Notes: generated from the sequence alone by a model not told the origin. A stretch of DNA of 18,456 nucleotides from CAZVYN01 sp964631125 (GCA_964631125.1 CAZVYN010000079.1:1-18456), one strand, 5' to 3'; positions 1 through 7,807 are shown, counted from the stretch's first letter. Made by a program: numbers and translations.

Positions 1-809
1 ACACCCGCCCCCTCACCCGCCGTCTTGCTCAGCCGTGGGATCACGCCCATCAGCGCGTCCTTGACCAGCTTCTTGACGTCGTTGGGGAAGTCCTTGGCCA
101 GGATCCAGTCCATGTACTCAGGGTCGTCCGCCACGACCTGACGGAGCGGCTTGCCGCGGTGGTGGCCGAAGTTGAAGGCCGGTTCGCCGTCGCGCCATTT
201 GAACTTGCGGCCGGAGTCGACGAAGCGGCGATCGGGCTGGTTGAAGAGGGTGTCGAGTCCGACCACGTCGCGCGGGAGATCGGGATACTTCTCGAGCTGC
301 GCCAAGAGCACGTCGAGCGACGCATGGGTGTCGGCCAGCGCTCCGTGCGCGCCGACGTGGTCGCGTCCGACATAGAAGCGACAGGCGGCCGAGAGATCGC
401 GCGGCTCCATCCGGTGGTAGATGAGCTGTGCGTCGACGACGCGCATTCCCTCGGGACGCCAATCGATCCGCGCCCGTTCGAACTCCGCGCGCAGAATCGG
501 AATATCGAAGCGGGCGACGTTGTAGCCGGCCACATCGACGTCGCGAAGGATCTCGAGCAGTCGCGGCGCCAACTCGGCGAAGGTTGGCGAGCCGGCGACC
601 ATTTCATCGGAGATCCCGTGCACACGGCGAGACTCCTCGGGGATCGGGATCTCCGGATTGACCAACGTGCGGTACTCGGTGCGGGCGCCGTCCGGCTTCA
701 ACCAGACGAATGCGATCTCCACGATCCGATCGGTCTGCAGATCGATCCCTGTCGTCTCGGTATCGAGGAAGACGAGGTCGCGTTCGAGCTTCAACGGGTG
801 AGTGTTCAT
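1..809 (-). CDS. DEDDh 3'-5' exonuclease with exodeoxyribonuclease X-like C-terminus (3' end beyond window)
   Basis: This gene encodes a 3'-to-5' exonuclease of the RNase T / DNA polymerase III epsilon class, a cytoplasmic enzyme that trims DNA or RNA ends with two metal ions. Reading from the ATG at 809-807, the Exo I motif is FLDTETTG (D16, E18), Exo II is YNVARFD (D102) and Exo III is HGALADTHA (H155, D160), so all DEDDh residues are present. After about residue 210 there is a short domain with FNFGHHRGKPLRQVV and DDPEYMDWILAKDFP, which resembles the small domain that follows the nuclease in exodeoxyribonuclease X-like proteins. The frame is open to base 1 without a stop, so at least 269 residues are present and the true C-terminus lies outside. 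I see no clear Shine-Dalgarno sequence. The start is 27 nt after the stop of the preceding minus-strand frame, so co-transcription is possible. The family is secure; the natural substrate is not. Confidence 0.93.
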   Translation of the reverse strand, partial: MNTHPLKLERDLVFLDTETTGIDLQTDRIVEIAFVWLKPDGARTEYRTLVNPEIPIPEESRRVHGISDEMVAGSPTFAELAPRLLEILRDVDVAGYNVARFDIPILRAEFERARIDWRPEGMRVVDAQLIYHRMEPRDLSAACRFYVGRDHVGAHGALADTHASLDVLLAQLEKYPDLPRDVVGLDTLFNQPDRRFVDSGRKFKWRDGEPAFNFGHHRGKPLRQVVADDPEYMDWILAKDFPNDVKKLVKDALMGVIPRLSKTAGEGAG

Positions 810-836
810 GGTCGGGGCACACTAGCAGGGCGCCTT

Positions 837-3803
837 TTACCTCGCCAACACGACCGGTCGGCTCTCCTCGACGCCTCCCGCCCGTAGCCGGACGAAGTAG
901 ATCCCGTTCGCGAGCGGACGGTCGCGGTCGTCGCGCCCGTCCCACGGCAGTAGGTAGACGCCCGGGGAGACACTCCGCTGCTCGAAGCGGCGCACTAGCC
1001 TCCCGCCGGCGTCGAAGACCGCCAGCGCCGCCGGCCCGGCTTCCGCCAGCGAGAATCGTAGGACCGTCTCTCGCGAGAACGGGTTCGGCGCGTTGGCCAG
1101 GAGCCGCGTCGGGGCGCCGTTGGCCGCACCGTCCCCCGCACCGTCCGTCCCATCATTCGCCACGTCGGTCGGAACGGCGCCGAGCCAAACAGCCTCGGCG
1201 CGGTCCGCGTTCTGCTGCAGCGCGCCGAGACTCGCGCCTCCCACGATCGCGAAGGCGAGATCTCTCGCGTGACCCGGCGCCAGGTCGAATGGTCCGATCG
1301 AGACCAGGATCGAGTAGTCGTCCATCGTGGACGCGTCGGGGAAGATATAGGCCGGATCCGCGCCCGCCAGGAGCCCCCTCTTGTCCTCGTCGAGGATGTA
1401 CTGGTTCGGCCAGACGTAGGTGCGATTCGGAACCAGGGTCAGGTTGGCGACGGGAAGCGCGCCGTTCCAGTCGAGCGCCATCACGCCGACCTGCACATTC
1501 GATGGATCCGTCATATAGACCAGGTCGCGCGCCGCGTCGACCGCGCCGGTGTCGTCCATCCCGTTTCCGCGTAGATCGAGATCGAGGATCACGGCGGCGC
1601 GAAGTCCGGTCATGGCGCCCGCGCTCTCGTTGACCACGGTGCAGCGCACCAAGACGAAGTCATCGTCAGACGCCGGACTCGTGTACGCCCACGACTCCTG
1701 TTCGACCGAAAGCCCGCGCGGGGCGACCGAGTTCTCGTCGGTATAGTGCGCGTTCAGGATCTGCTTGGCGCCGATCGTGGCCGACTTCATCTGGCCGTCC
1801 GGGCAGGCGGAGACCGACCAATCCTTGCCCGGGTCGGCGTCGAACTCGCGGTTCGCGACGAAGGCGTCGTTGCCGATCCAGAGGCCGCCCGTGTAGAGGT
1901 GATTGGGCGATCCCGACGGATAGCGCAGGCCGAGGCCTTCTTGCTGGGTTCCGTCCAGGAACCCGACCGTTCCTCGATCGGTTATCGTCAACGTGATCGC
2001 TCCCGTCGCGTGGCTCAGATAGTCGACACCCGCGGGGGCGCAGGGATTCGGATCGCAGGTCGTGCCGATGCCCTGGAAGACGCCTCCTTGCGCCGTGCAG
2101 TGGTTCGGCAACAACCGCTGACAGCAACCGGGCGCCGGTAGGCAGCAAGCCCCGCGGCCGGCCGGCAGCTCGGTCATCACCGTGATGGTGAGCGTCTCGG
2201 TGTCGGTCGCGCCGTTCCAGTCGCGCGCCGTGACCACGAGCGTGTGCGTGCCGACGTCGTCCGGTCCCGGGGTCCAGTCGAACGTGGCGGTCCCGGCGCC
2301 GTCGTCCTCCCAGGTAGCGGCGCTGGGCTTCGTGTCGGCCAGCAGGAAAACCAAGTCGAAGTCGGGATCGCTCGCGGTCACCGTGAAGGTGAGGGAGTTC
2401 CGCTCGAAGACGGTCTGCGGGCCCGGCATCGTCAGATGCGGCGGAGTGTTCATCCCACCGTCGGAGAACGCGCTCTGGTTGTTCACTTCGTCCAGCGTCG
2501 CCACCGCGAAGTGATGCAGGCCGCTCTCCAGCCGGGTCACGTTGATGGTTTCCGCCGCGCCAGGGAGGCCCGGCGTCGGGATCGTCGCCATGTCGGGCCG
2601 CACCCACATCGAGTGACGCCAGTTGGCGGCGTCGATCGCCTCCGGACCGTAACGAACGTTGTACAGTTCGGCCCGACGGATGGCGCCGTCGTCGCCCGGA
2701 GCGATCCAGGTCACGGTCGCATCGGTAGCACTCGTGCGGGTCGTCGTCACCGTCGTCACGTCCGGCTCGATCTTGTCCTGACCGATCACGACCAGGTTAT
2801 CGATGAACCAATCCTGATAAGCCGGGAACGGAATTCCGCACGGCTCATCGAACACCGACTCGAACGCGATATACACATCAGCGAATCCGTCGCCGCAGAA
2901 CTGGGTAAGATCGAGGGTCTCGTGAAAGACGGTCTTGCACGGATGCTCCGGAAACGGCGTCTTGGTCGAGATCCACGAGTAGTGCGCGATCTCGGGTTGC
3001 GCCACGCCGTTCACATAGACGACCACCCGTCCCTCCTGGATCAACTCGACCGCGGAGTGGTCGAACTCGAGTCGCGCCTCCGTCAACTCCGAGAGGTCGA
3101 ACGACGGGGTTCTCAGCCCGTCCAGTTCATCGCCGAGATAGCCCGGGTGGTAGATGACGAGCCCCATGTGGCCGTTGAACCCCGGGTCAGCGGGGAGGAA
3201 AGGCGGTGGGCAATCCAGCGGAAGCCACGGCGCCGGCGCTCCCCTCCAGTCCCACGTGATGCAAGGGGTCGGCGTCATGTTCATATGACCGACGCCGACG
3301 TCGAACATTTCGACGAAGTTCAAGAGGCGGTCGTCCTCCACCTCGCCCCAGTCCGCCAGCGTGGCCGAGCCGCCGCTGCCCAGGGTCTGTCCATAGGTGA
3401 GGCGCGTGCGCACGTTCAGGAACCGGGCGCCGGCGCCGCTCTGGATATGGCAACGGATCAGGTCCGACGGGACGGTGAAGGTGAGTTCATACATCTTCGA
3501 GGGCGCGCCGGCCCAGGAGCTGGGTTGCACGACGAAGTTCTGCACCCTCCAGTCGTGCGGTTGACTCCAACTGCCGTCGCTCTGCCAATCGAACCAGACG
3601 TTCAGGTAGAGGTTCGGATCGTCCCCGGTCTGGTATCGAGTGCTGTTCGAGTCTTCGACCGAGACCAAGATCTTGATCTTCCCCGGCTGCCCAGGGATGT
3701 ACGGCGGCTGGAACGTGACCGCCTCGTCGAATCCGTCGCGCCCGTTTTGATTACTCGGACCGTCCGGATCGAGCGGGTCATTGACGCTCGTCTCGGGGCT
3801 GAA
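837..3803 (-). CDS. In-frame continuation of the subtilase gene beyond an amber codon: GEVED / Fn3 / Ig-like / FlgD-like secreted multidomain segment
   Basis: This 988-codon open frame lies directly after the TAG at 3804-3806, in the same frame as the protease upstream. The only start-type codon in its first 46 codons is TTG at 3668-3666; it has a weak purine-rich stretch upstream, but it falls inside a domain and yields no signal peptide, so an independent gene is unlikely. In order: a GEVED-type domain (VWFDWQSDGSW, then WGEVEDD), a jelly-roll-like module ending DWFIDNLVVIG, a fibronectin type III-like module, an Ig-like module (VTASDPDFD, GTHTLVVTARD), a Cys-rich block of the GACCLP ... 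TTCDPNPC type, a roughly 250-residue region with GGLWIG, and a FlgD-like C-terminal domain (NAPNPF ... NGIYFVRLRAGG) ending VVLAR. Such tails are typical of exported proteins in FCB-like lineages. The stop is TAA. The segment is probably the C-terminal half of one exported protein of about 1,590 residues, or a decaying piece of it. Confidence 0.8.
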   Translation of the reverse strand, partial: FSPETSVNDPLDPDGPSNQNGRDGFDEAVTFQPPYIPGQPGKIKILVSVEDSNSTRYQTGDDPNLYLNVWFDWQSDGSWSQPHDWRVQNFVVQPSSWAGAPSKMYELTFTVPSDLIRCHIQSGAGARFLNVRTRLTYGQTLGSGGSATLADWGEVEDDRLLNFVEMFDVGVGHMNMTPTPCITWDWRGAPAPWLPLDCPPPFLPADPGFNGHMGLVIYHPGYLGDELDGLRTPSFDLSELTEARLEFDHSAVELIQEGRVVVYVNGVAQPEIAHYSWISTKTPFPEHPCKTVFHETLDLTQFCGDGFADVYIAFESVFDEPCGIPFPAYQDWFIDNLVVIGQDKIEPDVTTVTTTRTSATDATVTWIAPGDDGAIRRAELYNVRYGPEAIDAANWRHSMWVRPDMATIPTPGLPGAAETINVTRLESGLHHFAVATLDEVNNQSAFSDGGMNTPPHLTMPGPQTVFERNSLTFTVTASDPDFDLVFLLADTKPSAATWEDDGAGTATFDWTPGPDDVGTHTLVVTARDWNGATDTETLTITVMTELPAGRGACCLPAPGCCQRLLPNHCTAQGGVFQGIGTTCDPNPCAPAGVDYLSHATGAITLTITDRGTVGFLDGTQQEGLGLRYPSGSPNHLYTGGLWIGNDAFVANREFDADPGKDWSVSACPDGQMKSATIGAKQILNAHYTDENSVAPRGLSVEQESWAYTSPASDDDFVLVRCTVVNESAGAMTGLRAAVILDLDLRGNGMDDTGAVDAARDLVYMTDPSNVQVGVMALDWNGALPVANLTLVPNRTYVWPNQYILDEDKRGLLAGADPAYIFPDASTMDDYSILVSIGPFDLAPGHARDLAFAIVGGASLGALQQNADRAEAVWLGAVPTDVANDGTDGAGDGAANGAPTRLLANAPNPFSRETVLRFSLAEAGPAALAVFDAGGRLVRRFEQRSVSPGVYLLPWDGRDDRDRPLANGIYFVRLRAGGVEESRPVVLAR

Positions 3804-3806
3804 CTA
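3804..3806 (-). other. In-frame amber codon splitting the protease gene
   Basis: The minus strand reads TTG GGG GCC TAG TTC AGC (LGA-stop-FS). Before it the frame runs DYGAFDGSTPEHPSVY ... AYPTAEHESAAYEWLGA; after it, FSPETSVNDPLDPDGPSN ... GRDGFDEAVTF ... PGKIKILVSV. From memory, GEVED proteins carry a linker of the shape DYGDA ... YPT ... A.H ... WLG ... DG ... D.DGV.F ... PG, and here that linker is cut in the middle. One C-to-T change from CAG (Gln) would create the stop. Other genes in this window end in TAG (the Fur-family gene, the FG-GAP gene and the acid phosphatase), so TAG is not generally reassigned. Confidence 0.85.
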
Positions 3807-5612
3807 GGCCCCCAACCACTCGTAGGCGGCCGATTCGTGTTCCGCCGTCGGATACGCGCCGATCGCGTCGCTCACATCGCGGTAGACGCTCGGATGCTCG
3901 GGCGTCGAACCGTCGAATGCGCCGTAGTCGACCTGCGGTTTGCCGGTGAGCGCACGGAAGAGGTTCACACGCCCGTGTCCCAGCTCGAAGCTCACGCCGG
4001 TCGCTGCGTCGTAGCCATAGCCGCCGACCTTGTCGCAGGTCTGCTCGAGCCTCGCGCGGATCTCGGTTCCCTGCCACGTCGGGTACTTCGCGACGAGGAG
4101 CGCGGCCACGCCGGCCACCATCGGGGTCGCGGAAGATGTGCCGTTGAAGTTCGGGATGTATCCGTTCCCGTTGTCCGTCGCCGGCATGAGCATTCCCGGC
4201 GCGGCGACATCCGCGCCGTCTCCATGATTGCTCCCCCAGTTGAAGCCGGGGTCGTCCTGGCACGGATCGGGTGAGTTCTTCTCCTTGCGCTGATCGCACG
4301 GCGTCGTCGCGACCACGCAGATCGCTTCCGGATGCAGAGCGGGATAGGAAGGCGACGGAGCGTTGTCGTTCCCCGCGGCGAAGAGAACGATCGAGCCCTT
4401 GCCCCCACGTCCGTCGGTCACCGCCTTGCGGATTGCCGCTCGGATCTGCGCGGACGGCGGACCGCCGCCCCAACTGTTGCTGATCACATCCGCGCCGTGG
4501 TCCGCGGCATACGCGATGCCGCCCGCGAGCCAGGTGGTGGTGGTGACCCAGTCGGGAGAGCCGGCGAACGGCGAGTAGGCGATTCGAATCGGCAGGATCT
4601 GAGCGCCGTTGGCGACCCCCGCCGCCCCCAGTCCGTTGTGGATCGCGCCCGCGACGCCCGCGCAGAGTGTGCCGTGATTGTCCCAGGCCATCGGTGAGGC
4701 GTTCGAGTCGTTGCCCGGGAACTCCCACCCCGCGCCAAGCATGAGGTTGTAGTCGACGTGCGGCTCACACCCCTCGTCGGTGATGGCGATCGTGATCGAG
4801 GCGGCATCGAGCGGAATCTCCCAGCCTTCCTCCGCGTCCACATCGCAGTCCTCGGCCCAGACGCCCGTACCGTCGTTGTGCAGGCTCCACTGATCCGGAT
4901 ACATCGGGTCGCTCGCCGGACTCAGCTCGCGCAGCCGCTGCACCAGGTTCGGCTCGCAGAATTCGACGCCGTCCTGTTCGTGCAGCTCCGCCGCCAGGGC
5001 CAGCGGATCGCGCGCGTTCTCGGGCGTCGCGCGGAGCAGATAGTTCCCCGTCTTCCACTGCGTCCGCTCGACCAGTTCCAGACCGGAGCGCTCCATCAGG
5101 CGATCGAGCGTCTCCTCGGAACGGCCGCGTTCGAGCTGCAGGAACAGCTCGCCCGTCGGAATCACTTCGACGCCGCGCCACTCGTAGACCTCCGTCGCGT
5201 GGCGGAGCAGCAGATCCCGCCGGGCCCCTCGAGTACGGTCGAGCAGCTCGGCCCTTCGGTCGGAATCCTCGAGGGTGAAGACGTCGAAGGCGGGCATCGG
5301 CAGCCGCTCGCGGTCGCGCGACGCGGCCGCGATTCCCAACCGGTCGCCCAGCGCGTCGCGCTGCGCCTCGGACTCTCCCGCGTGGTAGAAGAGCGCAATC
5401 TTGTCCGGCCGTCGGATCAACTCGATCGACTGGTCGTCGAAACGGACCACCGCCGCCTGCTCGACCCCAACTGCGCCGCCAGGGCCGGCCGACGCGGACG
5501 GCCGTTCCGCTGCCCGCGCGAGCGGGTTCGCCAGGCAGAGCACAACGATCGCGGTGATCCCGGCGATGACTCTCGGGCAGCCGACGGGACGAGGGGTCAG
5601 TCCTGTGTACAT
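3804..5612 (-). CDS. Secreted subtilisin-like serine protease (S8 family), ending at an amber codon
   Basis: This is an exported serine endopeptidase of the subtilase family. The ATG at 5612-5610 is preferred over longer in-frame starts because AGGAG (complement of 5619-5623) lies 6 nt upstream and a signal peptide follows at once: basic start, hydrophobic IAGITAIVVLCLA, and cleavage near ARAA at residue 35. Residues about 50-240 form a prodomain-like region (RPDKIALFYHAGE). The catalytic residues are D279 in ITDEG, H313 in DNHGTLCAGVAG, oxyanion N415 in FAAGN and S493 in GTSSATP. The Asp motif reads DEG rather than the usual DTG or DSG. The catalytic domain is complete at about residue 555. 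The last 45 residues start a GEVED-type linker that is cut by TAG. As read the product has 602 residues; readthrough would give about 1,590. It is divergent from the Fur-family gene and shares a 336-bp upstream region with it. Confidence 0.92.
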   Translation of the reverse strand: MYTGLTPRPVGCPRVIAGITAIVVLCLANPLARAAERPSASAGPGGAVGVEQAAVVRFDDQSIELIRRPDKIALFYHAGESEAQRDALGDRLGIAAASRDRERLPMPAFDVFTLEDSDRRAELLDRTRGARRDLLLRHATEVYEWRGVEVIPTGELFLQLERGRSEETLDRLMERSGLELVERTQWKTGNYLLRATPENARDPLALAAELHEQDGVEFCEPNLVQRLRELSPASDPMYPDQWSLHNDGTGVWAEDCDVDAEEGWEIPLDAASITIAITDEGCEPHVDYNLMLGAGWEFPGNDSNASPMAWDNHGTLCAGVAGAIHNGLGAAGVANGAQILPIRIAYSPFAGSPDWVTTTTWLAGGIAYAADHGADVISNSWGGGPPSAQIRAAIRKAVTDGRGGKGSIVLFAAGNDNAPSPSYPALHPEAICVVATTPCDQRKEKNSPDPCQDDPGFNWGSNHGDGADVAAPGMLMPATDNGNGYIPNFNGTSSATPMVAGVAALLVAKYPTWQGTEIRARLEQTCDKVGGYGYDAATGVSFELGHGRVNLFRALTGKPQVDYGAFDGSTPEHPSVYRDVSDAIGAYPTAEHESAAYEWLGA

Positions 5613-5724
5613 CGGGGTCTCCTGGCTGGCTTCGCTCTCTCCACTCGGGGCGGTTCGGGGCGGCTGGGGGCCGGTCCTGATGGGAGAGGCGACAGACCCC
5701 CCGCCCCGCCGACAAACTTTTTGG

Positions 5725-5743
5725 TTGTGGAATGAAGAACTGA
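5725..5743 (+). repeat. Left arm of a 19-bp perfect inverted repeat
   Basis: The plus strand reads ttgtggaatgaagaactga, the exact reverse complement of 5891-5909. Read in the direction of the protease gene it is TCAGTTCTTCATTCCACAA, 112 nt before the protease ATG. Identity stops at the bases flanking the 19-mer. Confidence 0.9.
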
Positions 5744-5890
5744 GCGCCGGTCGGAGAGGCCCCGGGCGCGGCCCGCTTTGTGGAGAGCCACCCAATTCAT
5801 TACATTTCTAGCACTTACGGAGCTAGGTGACCGGCTCCACCGGAGCGAGCGCGAACGGCGTGCGCGATCCGGGACGGAGGCGCCAGCAGA

Positions 5891-5909
5891 TCAGTTCTTC
5901 ATTCCACAA
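5891..5909 (-). repeat. Right arm of the 19-bp perfect inverted repeat
   Basis: The plus strand reads tcagttcttcattccacaa, 39 nt before the Fur-family ATG and pointing toward it, so each divergent gene is preceded by the same 19-mer in the same relative orientation. The arms enclose 147 bp that include the AT-rich core. Confidence 0.9.
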
Positions 5910-5948
5910 TCAATTCTCTAGAGTCGCTGGCGGAGGTCCCCGAGAGCC

Positions 5949-6332
5949 ATGATCCGAAGCACCCGCCAGCGCCGCGCCATCCAGAAAGCCTTCGAGCGAG
6001 CCTCGCGCCCTCTCGGACCGAAAGAGGTCCACGACGCGGCCGTCGATGAAGTCCCCGGTCTCGGCATCGCGACCGTGTACCGCACGATCAAGGAACTGGT
6101 GGATGTCGGCGGCATCGTCCCGGTCGATCTGCCGGGGGAGAGCACGCGCTACGAGCTCTCCGGCAAGCACCACCACCATCACTTCCGCTGCCGAAGCTGT
6201 GATCGCGTCTTCGAGATCGAGGCCTGCATCCAGAATTTTCGCGCGGATGTGCCGGCGGGATTCCGGCTGGAGGATCACGAGATCGTCTTGTACGGGCTTT
6301 GCGCGGAGTGTGCAGGGAAGGGGATGGAGTAG
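5949..6332 (+). CDS. Fur-family metalloregulator (Fur/Zur/PerR type)
   Basis: This 127-residue cytoplasmic transcription factor belongs to the ferric uptake regulator family, dimeric metal-sensing repressors. The N-terminal winged helix ends in the recognition-helix motif IATVYRTIKELVD (residues 40-52). It is followed by the wing and dimerisation start LPGESTRYEL, the metal-site cluster GKHHHHHFRC (H74-H78), and the structural zinc pairs C81/C84 and C118/C121. Length fits the family. The sequence alone does not tell whether it senses iron, zinc, manganese or peroxide. GGAGG lies 12 nt upstream of the ATG. The stop TAG is followed 5 nt later by the start of the PhoD-like gene, so the two are probably co-transcribed. 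It diverges from the secreted protease. Confidence 0.93.
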   Translation: MIRSTRQRRAIQKAFERASRPLGPKEVHDAAVDEVPGLGIATVYRTIKELVDVGGIVPVDLPGESTRYELSGKHHHHHFRCRSCDRVFEIEACIQNFRADVPAGFRLEDHEIVLYGLCAECAGKGME

Positions 6333-6337
6333 GGGGC

Positions 6338-7711
6338 GTGAGAGTGCTGCGGGGGGATGTGGCGATAACTTGGGTGGCGGGTTATCTGCTCGTTGGCGGA
6401 ATGGCTGGACAGGCCGACGCGGGGGCCGCGTCGGACCTGTTATTGGCCGGCCCCATGCCGGCGTATTCCTCGTTCCGGTCGGCGGCGGTGTGGCTGCAGA
6501 CGGAGCGGCCGACGCCGGTCGAGATCCGGTTTCATCCCGAGGGGCAACCGGAAGCGGCGCGACAGATGTCGTTGGCGACGAGCGACCCGTTGGACGGCAT
6601 CGCGATGTTCGTGCTCGATGGGCTGGAGCCTGGCACGACCTACGAGGTCGAACTCACGGTCGACGGAACGCGCGTCGAGCGGCCGTATCCGTTCCAGGTG
6701 AAGACCCAGCCGCTCTGGCAGTGGCGCACCGAGGCGCCCGATTTCACGGCGCTGTTCGGCTCGTGCGCCTATGTGAACGACACGCCGTACGACCGCCCCG
6801 GCAAGCCGTATGGAAACGACTTCGAGGTCTTCGACGCGATGGCCGCGCAGCGGGCCGACCTGATGCTCTGGGTCGGGGACAATGTTTATCTGCGCGAGGT
6901 CGACTTCCACACGCCCGAAGGGATCCGCTACCGGTACCGCCACTCGCGCGCGCTGCCGGCGCTCCAACGCTTCCTCGCTTCGACCCACCACTACGCGACC
7001 TGGGACGATCACGACTTCGGCCCCAACGACTCCGATGGGAGCTACGCGCTGAAGGGCGCCTCACTGGAGACGTTTCGCCGTTACTGGCCCGCCCCGCAGT
7101 ACGGCCTACCCGACACCCCCGGCGTCTTCCAGCGCGTCACCTGGGCCGACGTCGAGTTCTTCCTCTTGGATGATCGCTACCACCGCAAGCCGAACCGCTG
7201 GCCCGACGGACCCGACAAGACGATGCTGGGCCGCGCGCAGATCAACTGGCTGAAGGAGTCGCTCGTCGGATCGCGCGCGAGCTTCAAGGTGGTCGTCTTG
7301 GGCAACCAGGTGCTCAATCCACAGACGCGCCATGAGGGGCTGTTCCACTTCGGGGCCGACCTGGACGAACTCTTGGACTGGATCCTCGGCCAGCGCATCG
7401 ACGGCGTCCTCTTCCTCAGCGGCGATCGGCACAAGACCGAGCTGATCCGGCTGGAGCCCGACGGGGGGTACCCGCTCTACGACTTCACCGATTCGCCGCT
7501 GACGGCCGGGGTCTACTCCTTCGGGGCCGACGATCCAGAGGCCGAAAACTCCGTCCGAGTGGACGGCACGCTCCTGACGGAGCACGGCTTCGGCTCGTTG
7601 CGGTTCGAGGGGACCCGTCAGGACCGCCGAGTCACGCTCCGGGCCTGCGCGAAGGACGGCGCGGTGCGCTGGCAGCGCGTGATCCCCCGCAAGGAACTGA
7701 CGTTTCCATGA
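6338..7711 (+). CDS. Secreted alkaline phosphatase D (PhoD)-like phosphatase/phosphodiesterase
   Basis: This is a predicted exported metallophosphoesterase of the PhoD family, which hydrolyses phosphomono- and phosphodiesters; the characterised Bacillus enzyme uses iron and calcium. From GTG at 6338 (GGAG at 6326-6329, 8 nt upstream) the product has 457 residues. GTG at 6344 is an equally plausible start, while the longer TTG start at 6299 would overlap the regulator. A hydrophobic stretch VAITWVAGYLLVGGMAG with AQ/DAGA-type residues after it looks like a signal peptide. An N-terminal Ig-like PhoD_N region (about 38-125) is followed by the catalytic domain with FGSC (140-143), WVGDN (179-182), the family hallmark TWDDHDFGPND (222-231) and LSGDRH (360-365). 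It is compact relative to Bacillus-type PhoD. It starts 5 nt after the Fur-family gene, suggesting metal-linked control. Function is inferred from motifs; substrate unknown. Confidence 0.88.
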   Translation: MRVLRGDVAITWVAGYLLVGGMAGQADAGAASDLLLAGPMPAYSSFRSAAVWLQTERPTPVEIRFHPEGQPEAARQMSLATSDPLDGIAMFVLDGLEPGTTYEVELTVDGTRVERPYPFQVKTQPLWQWRTEAPDFTALFGSCAYVNDTPYDRPGKPYGNDFEVFDAMAAQRADLMLWVGDNVYLREVDFHTPEGIRYRYRHSRALPALQRFLASTHHYATWDDHDFGPNDSDGSYALKGASLETFRRYWPAPQYGLPDTPGVFQRVTWADVEFFLLDDRYHRKPNRWPDGPDKTMLGRAQINWLKESLVGSRASFKVVVLGNQVLNPQTRHEGLFHFGADLDELLDWILGQRIDGVLFLSGDRHKTELIRLEPDGGYPLYDFTDSPLTAGVYSFGADDPEAENSVRVDGTLLTEHGFGSLRFEGTRQDRRVTLRACAKDGAVRWQRVIPRKELTFP

Positions 7712-7734
7712 CCTCGATCCCTGACCTCGATCCC
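7709..7734. repeat. 13-bp tandem duplication over the PhoD-like stop codon
   Basis: The unit tgacctcgatccc occurs twice back to back, at 7709-7721 and 7722-7734. The first copy begins with the TGA stop of the phosphatase gene. It looks like a small slippage duplication; I see no terminator in the 96-bp gap that follows. Confidence 0.85.
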
Positions 7735-7807
7735 GAGTCTTGCGCGACTGCGTCCCTCCGCTTAGAACTGATGCGGCTCAACCAGCACCCGATACAGGAG
7801 GCCCGCC

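Larger units (their letters stand above)
5613..5948. promoter_or_regulatory. Divergent intergenic region between the protease and the Fur-family gene
   Basis: This 336-bp gene-free stretch must hold the promoters and leaders of both divergent genes. Its outer parts are GC-rich, while 5790-5827 is strikingly AT-rich (aattcattacatttctag) and is the likeliest promoter core, although I cannot assign convincing -35 and -10 hexamers in either direction. Perfect 19-bp inverted repeats lie at 5725-5743 and 5891-5909. A small CTAGC/GCTAG dyad sits at 5808-5826. GGAGG at 5932-5936 lies 12 nt before the Fur-family ATG. No canonical Fur box (GATAATGATAATCATTATC-like) is visible here. Confidence 0.6.

Noticed and set aside
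159..887. Long plus-strand open frame opposite the exonuclease
   Set aside because: It is antisense to a frame with all DEDDh motifs, has no recognisable domain, and is an expected shadow in a GC-rich genome.
2244..4274. 676-codon plus-strand open frame across the protease region
   Set aside because: Its sequence is Arg/Val/Asp-rich without motifs, and it is antisense to clear GEVED, Fn3 and subtilase domains. It even spans the amber codon, which shows it is not tied to either gene.
837..5612. General reassignment of TAG to an amino acid in this organism
   Set aside because: The Fur-family, FG-GAP and acid phosphatase genes end in TAG at positions that fit family C-termini, so TAG serves as a normal stop.
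5613..5795. Longer N-terminus of the protease starting at 5795
   Set aside because: The added 61 residues are Pro/Arg/Gly-rich without a signal, whereas ATG 5612 has a good ribosome binding site and is followed directly by a signal peptide.
5613..5948. A classical Fur box controlling the Fur-family gene
   Set aside because: No GATAAT-type or 7-1-7 dyad is visible; the 19-mer is not itself palindromic.
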